Shown one piece after another: positions 58,774 through 64,000 of a stretch of 64,000 bases of DNA; position 1 is the stretch's first letter, and every line of letters starts with the position of its first letter. This stretch comes from Eucalyptus grandis (Eukaryota > Streptophyta > Magnoliopsida > Myrtales > Myrtaceae). The stretch lies in contig NC_052619.1 of the NCBI RefSeq assembly GCF_016545825.1, positions 45,165,682 through 45,229,681 of the forward strand, in the 5' to 3' direction. The position numbers and the translations under genes are program-made. The notes below the pieces were generated by a model, which had not been told where the DNA came from, searched no databases, and saw nothing but the letters and a program-made list of their open reading frames with translations.

Positions 58774-60610
58774 TGTCACGACTTAAATTTCGGGTGAACC
58801 ACTTAGAGCTTGGCTAATGGATTATTAAGCCTAAACTTAGCTCGGGTTCTCTCAAGCCCATACCAATTCGCGACCTAAGTTCAAGTTCTTAACATGCAAA
58901 TGATTTTTAATTATGAGTCGCCACTAATCTATTTTTGGTAGGTCAATTAGAAACCTAAGTAAAGTAATGGGAGATTCACTTTACTTCCGTGAATAAGAGA
59001 TTTATGAGTTCGGAGACTAGATTACACTAGATTTCTCTAGCGCCTTTTCGGTACCTTTCTCTTTTATTTTGAAAAAAAAAAGTTTTGTAGGCAATTTGAA
59101 TTGATTTCAATTTGCTTCCCTAACATGCGATGTGACCATGTGGATGCACAAACCACCAATTTAGCACCCAAGAAATGCAATAAATAAATTGTAGGACTTA
59201 CCTCATAGCAACGAAAGCGTCTGCAATGTTAGATCAAAATTCACATTAACAGTCTTACATATGATTTTTAATTAACATGCAATCACTTAATTTTTTTTTT
59301 CACTTATTTAATGAGAATCATGCTTTTATGCAATGCAATGTTACTAATCTAACATGAAGTGATATGACATAGCAGTATGACCTAAACTATATGACGTGAG
59401 TAAAGTAATTTTTTTTGTGTTTTCTTAATGAGCATGCATTCTATCCTAGAGAATTAATTAATTTATTCTAAGACAATTTTTGTATTTTTCATGAAATTCA
59501 AAATTAGAAAAAAAATGCAAAAATTATCTATCTAGATTAAGATACCATCCAACTTATATTAAGAATTGGGTTAGCCAAATCTTAATTTAAACTAGAATGT
59601 TATCTTAACTTGGTAATTCCTAACCTAAAATGCAATCTATCTAAACTTATAATTAATAAAATTAAACATGCAATCTTATCCTTAATATGCAATGATGTGC
59701 AAAGAATGCCCTAATTCTAGTTTTTTTTTAATGAAATTCGAAATTAAAATTGTCACATAATTAAACGTGCAATTAATGAAAAAAAAAACTAACATCCTAA
59801 ATTAATGTTTTTTTTTTTTAAATTCGAAATAAATAAATTTTCTATTCTAAATATGCAAAATAACCCTAAACCAAGAAATATTCTAACATGAGCCCGATCC
59901 TAACTCAAATATATATATATTTTTGGGTTCTCTTTTACCGAAACAAAATCGATTCAAACAATATGACAGCAAATTAGGCAAGATAAGATTGATATCCATT
60001 AAATTGATGAATCATATCTCACACATGAGATCGGATTGGCCAATTTTGAACAAAATCACGAATCGCATCTTGAGCATGAGATTGGATTAGTGATTTTTCC
60101 GTGCGATCGCAAGTCGTATTTCGAGTGTGAAATTGAACTGTCAATCATATGCACGTTGCGAAATTGGAAAGATTTCCCAACTTAAAAGGCTACTCGAATT
60201 GTGAATATCACGGAATATAAGGGATTTCAATCATGTGCATCAAGAAATATTTCAAATAAAGAAACAAAATATTAAAAAAAAAATTCTACCTAATTTGAAT
60301 TTTTTTCAAACAGGGCTTAGCAAATACCAGCTCGTGGATCACAATGGAGGCTCGACGTGGCTTGGGGATGGGTCGCTATGGTGGTGGGTAGCTATGGGCG
60401 ATAGAGGTGCCGGCGTTCACACCTCTAGCGAGTGGGCTCAGGTGACAGCGGGCCGCCGGAATCGCGGGTGTTGTAGTAAAGGCGTGGAGCAGGTGCTACA
60501 GGTCGTGGGCTCTGAGGGCGCAGCGACCGGCTTGAGCTGTTGGCGTTGGCGACAGTGGCGGGGTGTCAAGCGAGAGGGACAGCAGCGGTTGCGTCGCGGC
60601 TGAGGGCGGA
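58774..60610 (+). repeat. Family C repeat, 5' part
   Basis: Starts TGTCACGACTTAAATTTCGGG exactly where the gypsy integrase stops. The first 1.5 kb is AT-rich and non-coding, and the last 250 bp switches to a GC-rich GGCGACAGTGGCGG-type sequence. It is broken at 60610 by family A copy A3 and seems to resume at 63427. I read it as a third large LTR-like repeat. Its end is not identified. Confidence 0.55.
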
Positions 60611-63426
60611 TGTGACATTATGAAAATTCAGGTTCTGATTTTGATTGAATAAGTCGGGCCTTTCATCGATGCGACTATAGTGCTTTTCTCTAAGATGGCC
60701 ACTCACGAGATAACTAGCCTATCATGTGAAGCCATTAAGTAATATAAACATAATAGACTTGAGAATTCAACCAGGAATTGACTGCTCGACCGTGCTAGTC
60801 TACAAGGGTCATTACGGCATAGTTAAAAATTGATCAGAGATCAGAGATAGGTCGGTTCGACTGAGATGTGTGGTTAAATGTGGGTGATTCCACTAATTCG
60901 CAAAATTTTCGTCGATCGGCACTAAACTGATTTTTCTGTCGTTTTGGCACCCTATGTCCGTATTTGAAATCTTGAAGTTTTCACGATAACTAAGAGTCGC
61001 CAATGTGTCAAAGTGGTATGTGTGGCTCGAAGAAAATTGACCATGGGTCAATTGCATAAAAAATTCTTAAAAGCTACCCGGTAGGTGAGGTCATGCTGAA
61101 ATCGCGTCGGATTGAAATTAACCGCGAATTGGAATTCGATTTCAAAAATTGAAAGTCTGGTCGTGTCATGATTTATTTTCGGAGATTTCGAGATTTTTAC
61201 GGAAAATCGTTTCGGACGATTCGGAAAATTGGCGGAAATTCAAATGGGCTAAGTCGATGGAAATTTGGACTTCCAAGCCAAGCCTTTGGGTGTTGGGGAC
61301 TTGCAGAAAATTGTATGGGATTTTTCTTCATTGAAATTGGACCTCAATTTGGGGAATTGAGTGATGAAATTGAACCTAAAGTTGTGAAATTCGGTTTTGG
61401 GCAAGGGGCTGGAATTTTTGGCATTTATTTGGATAATGTATGGATTTATCAAGTTGGAAAGAAATGGGGACAAGCAATTAATGGAATAGGTAAGATAGTT
61501 GACCCCTTTTTCCCTTTTTCCCAATCTTTCCTCACACGCCTCAGCCCTCTCCATCTTCGTGCATTCCATTTCCCCCGACCCTTCTTTGATTCTGCCTTTC
61601 CTCTCTTTCATTTGCTTCTTTTGTTTCTTTCATTTTTCCTTCGATTTCCTCCTGCTAGTCAATTGAAACCCTTCGCCCACGACCGTCTCTCCTTCAGCCT
61701 CTGGCCATTTGCCAGCAGACCACCTCCACCAAGTTTTGTTCCTCCAGTCAACAAAGAAAACCCCTGCTGTTGACTCCTTGAAGCCCACAAGCCACGGAAG
61801 CTCTTCATTTCTTCTGCCCCCCACACGTTCAACCCACCGAGAAGCCCAGTCCACATCTCCTCCACCCACGAAGCCCGAAGCATCCATCCGAGTCAACCAG
61901 CAGCCGGTTTGTTGACCCTGCGCCAGCCAGCTTTGTCCGCTTCCTCTTCACGCTTAGGCATCGCCAGCCAGCTCGTGGACGTTGCTGCTTCTTTCTTCGT
62001 CCGTGCCCTCAGTGCCAGATTTTCCTTGTGTCTTCTCCAATTTCATCGAGCAGCCCATCGAGCCAAGCAGCAGCCCAGCGAGTGTCACGAGCCCAGAACA
62101 GTCCAGCAAAATCAGCCGTCTTCGACCCAATTGAAGTCAGGCCCAGTTGTGGGCTTCAACTTCAGCAGCCCATGAAGCGTTCTTCTCAGCCCAGCGAAAT
62201 CAGCAGCCATCTTCAGTCAAGCCCAGCAAGTGTCGCAAGCCCAATTCGCAATTTCAGTAGTTCAGCCCATCTTGGGCCTGTGAAGCAACCCAAGCCCGAA
62301 GCCAAGCCCAGCATTTGCTATGGGCTTGCAAGGCCTTTTAGGCCTGGTCCACGCTCGTTGATGCTACTGCAAACCTGAGTTTTGGCCACCGTCGCATCCC
62401 TGTTGTTTTTGGTCCGAGCAGATCGCAAATCAAGTGAGTTTAACTCACTAATCCTCAATTAGCAAGTTAATTATTCTTAAGGGTTAATTAATTTAGGCTA
62501 AGATGGATTAGGTGGTTAGATTAGACTATATTAGTAATTTAGTTAATTACCGATGCATGTTAGGTGGTTAGTTGTATGTAATTAGCAAGTAAATAGGTTA
62601 TATTATTTATTTAACCAGTCTTGAAATTTTTCCAGCCTGTTCCGGCATATAATTAGGCTTTACGGGCCTAAGTATGCATTTTTGCTATTTATTGCATTTA
62701 TTAAGTACTTTTCGTAATTATTTAATTAATTATTTATTTTTCGGAAATTAGATTGGGATAATCGGTGACTGAAATTTCATACTGATTGCGGTGGTGCTTT
62801 CGTTTATTTAATTGCGCACTAGATTGTGAAATTTGATAATTGATTGGGAAATTGCCGTGTGAGACTATGAACTAAATCAAGAGAACCATTGGAGTATGGT
62901 TTTGTCGAGTGGGGTCGTGATTACCACAAAATCTAGAAAATTGCTCGGTGGGGCCGTGATTACCACCAAATATAGAAAATTGCTCGGTGGGGTTGTGATT
63001 ACTACCAAATATAGAAAATTGTCGGGTGATTACCATCAAGTCTAGAAAATTTCCAAGTGGGGCCGTGATTACCACTAAGTCTAGAAAATTTCCAGGTGGG
63101 GCCGTGATTACCATCAAGTCTAAATTATGCCGGTAGGGCCGTCATTACCACTTAATCTAATTCGTGCCTGTTGGGCCATAACTAAGAGTTAGGAATGAAT
63201 AATTGAAATGACCGTGTGATGGTCTCGATGACATGTAACTGACTGAGTCGATCCAAACTGTTTGGATGATGTGGTTTATCAGTAATTATGAATTAAACTG
63301 ACTTGTAAGAAGGAATAGAGGCAAAGGTAAGACCTCCGACTCGTGGTTATGTTTAGGTAGCCCTTAGAGCGTATTTTCTTCCTAATCGAGTCTTAGGGGA
63401 AAGAACTCGCTGAGACATTGTCTCAC
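60611..63426 (+). repeat. Family A copy A3 (2.8 kb, variant 3' end)
   Basis: Starts TGTGACATTATGAAAATTCAG, matching A2's start. It continues with CCGTGCTAGTCTACAAGGGT, a CT-rich leader (61500-61650), a TCAAGTGAGTTTAACTC donor-like site (62432-62448) and AT-rich TTAG repeats. A 39-40-bp minisatellite follows at 62885-63150, and the match ends in CGCTGAGACATTGTCTCAC. The direct repeat GCGGA occurs at 60606-60610 and 63427-63431. The 3' end falls about 350 bp short of the A1 end. The longest ORF (61168-61773) crosses the leader and looks non-coding. Confidence 0.65.
62885..63150. repeat. 39-40-bp minisatellite in A3, about seven copies
   Basis: The unit resembles GGTGGGGCCGTGATTACCAC followed by CAAATATAGAAAATTGCTC, with drift between copies. 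Copies in the second half carry TCTAGAAAATTTCC instead. Confidence 0.9.
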
Positions 63427-63850
63427 GCGGAGGGCGACAATCAGCGGTGACAAATGAGCGGTGGCGCGCGAGGTAGAGCAGGGACAGAGGCAGAGCATAA
63501 GCTTAGGTAGAGGGCGCAGGTGCTCGCAGTTGTTGGTGTCAAGGCTAGCTGCAGGAGCGGTAGGGACCAGCGGAGGGCAAGGGTGCTCGCGGAGATGTGG
63601 TAGAACAGAGTCGAAGGCAAAGTAAAGGCAGTGGTAGCGGCAAGCTGCTGCAGGGGTCGGTTGTAGGTGCTGCAGTGGCGGGCAGAGGTGCTGCAAGCGG
63701 CGGACGGTAGACGCGAGCGATAGGTGGGTTGCGGACTGGCATGGGCTGTAGGCAAGGGGAGGCATAGTGGTGGCTAGCAGAGCTGCGAGCAAGGAGGATG
63801 GTGGGCGCAGCGACAAGCGAGCGGGAGGAGGCGTTTTAGCGTGGCACAGC
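63427..63850 (+). repeat. Family C, continuation (inferred)
   Basis: GC-rich, GCGG- and GCAG-laden sequence like the end of 58774-60610, lying between A3 and B2. The minus-strand ORF of 158 codons is proline/alanine/leucine/histidine rich and has no recognisable domain, so I do not call it a gene. Confidence 0.45.
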
Positions 63851-64000
63851 TGTGGCATCCTATAATTCCTTGCTAATCTTTAGGGGTATTCTAATTCATG
63901 TCTTATATTAAGACTTTGGCCAAGCCTATGGTGAATAATTATTTGATAAAAATTTCTATTTTTGGCCATTAAGATTATGGGTTGGAATGTGTTAAGATAG
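63851..64000 (+). repeat. Family B repeat copy B2, 5' end
   Basis: Starts TGTGGCATCCTATAATTCC and matches the first 150 bp of B1 in the opposite orientation (B1 on the minus strand from 55105). It continues past the window edge. Confidence 0.85.

Noticed and set aside
61168..61773. 201-codon plus-strand ORF
   Set aside because: It lies in the leader region of family A copy A3. The equivalent stretch in A1 and A2 has no matching frame and the second half is a CT-rich tract.
63382..63858. 158-codon minus-strand ORF, proline/leucine/histidine rich
   Set aside because: It is a GC-rich repeat with no domain, and overlapping frames are equally open. It also crosses inferred transposon junctions at 63427 and 63851.

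Overview
The window is plant nuclear DNA, almost certainly from a dicot. The evidence is spliced plant-type genes of the sieve element occlusion (SEO) family, a nuclear insertion of plastid ycf2 DNA, plant Ty1-copia and Ty3-gypsy retrotransposons, and PIF/Harbinger-type MITEs. Some repeat interiors with alternating 'gag-gcc-tcg' phrases remind me of Myrtaceae genomes, but that is only an impression. I see no intact protein-coding gene. Every gene-like segment carries stops, frameshifts, deletions or insertions.

Layout. 1-6.4 kb: relics of a gypsy pol and a copia gag on the minus strand, followed by two copies of a non-coding repeat of about 3 kb (family A) with TG...CA ends. 6.5-7.2 kb: a plastid ycf2 fragment. 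8.7-12.8 kb: SEO copy 1 on the minus strand. All seven exons are traceable, but it has a 1-nt frameshift, a large in-frame deletion and damaged splice sites. Upstream of it lie a LINE-like insertion with 17-bp target duplications and two MITEs, one of which contains a near-perfect GC-rich hairpin of about 165 bp. 15-35 kb: shuffled duplicates of SEO-flanking DNA, a tandemly repeated unit (three copies, 20.6-30.7 kb) and a deleted copia element (25.2-29.3 kb) with intact LTR ends and a CTTTT target duplication.

35-48 kb: SEO copy 2 on the minus strand. It is split by a 7.5-kb Ty1-copia element (37780-45324, TSD TATAC) in the intron before the last exon, by a MITE in intron 3, and is truncated in exon 3. 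48-64 kb: a nested transposon stack. A gypsy LTR and integrase end are interrupted by family A, which is interrupted by family B. Next to it a third repeat (family C) is interrupted by family A and family B copies.

Together the window records a decayed tandem SEO cluster. Empty insertion sites preserved in the sister duplicate allow exact mapping of several transposons. The most useful observations are the three related giant TG...CA repeat families, the hairpin-bearing MITE, the extra ORF upstream of gag in the copia element, the W-box-rich copia leaders, and the parallel but independent decay of the two SEO copies.
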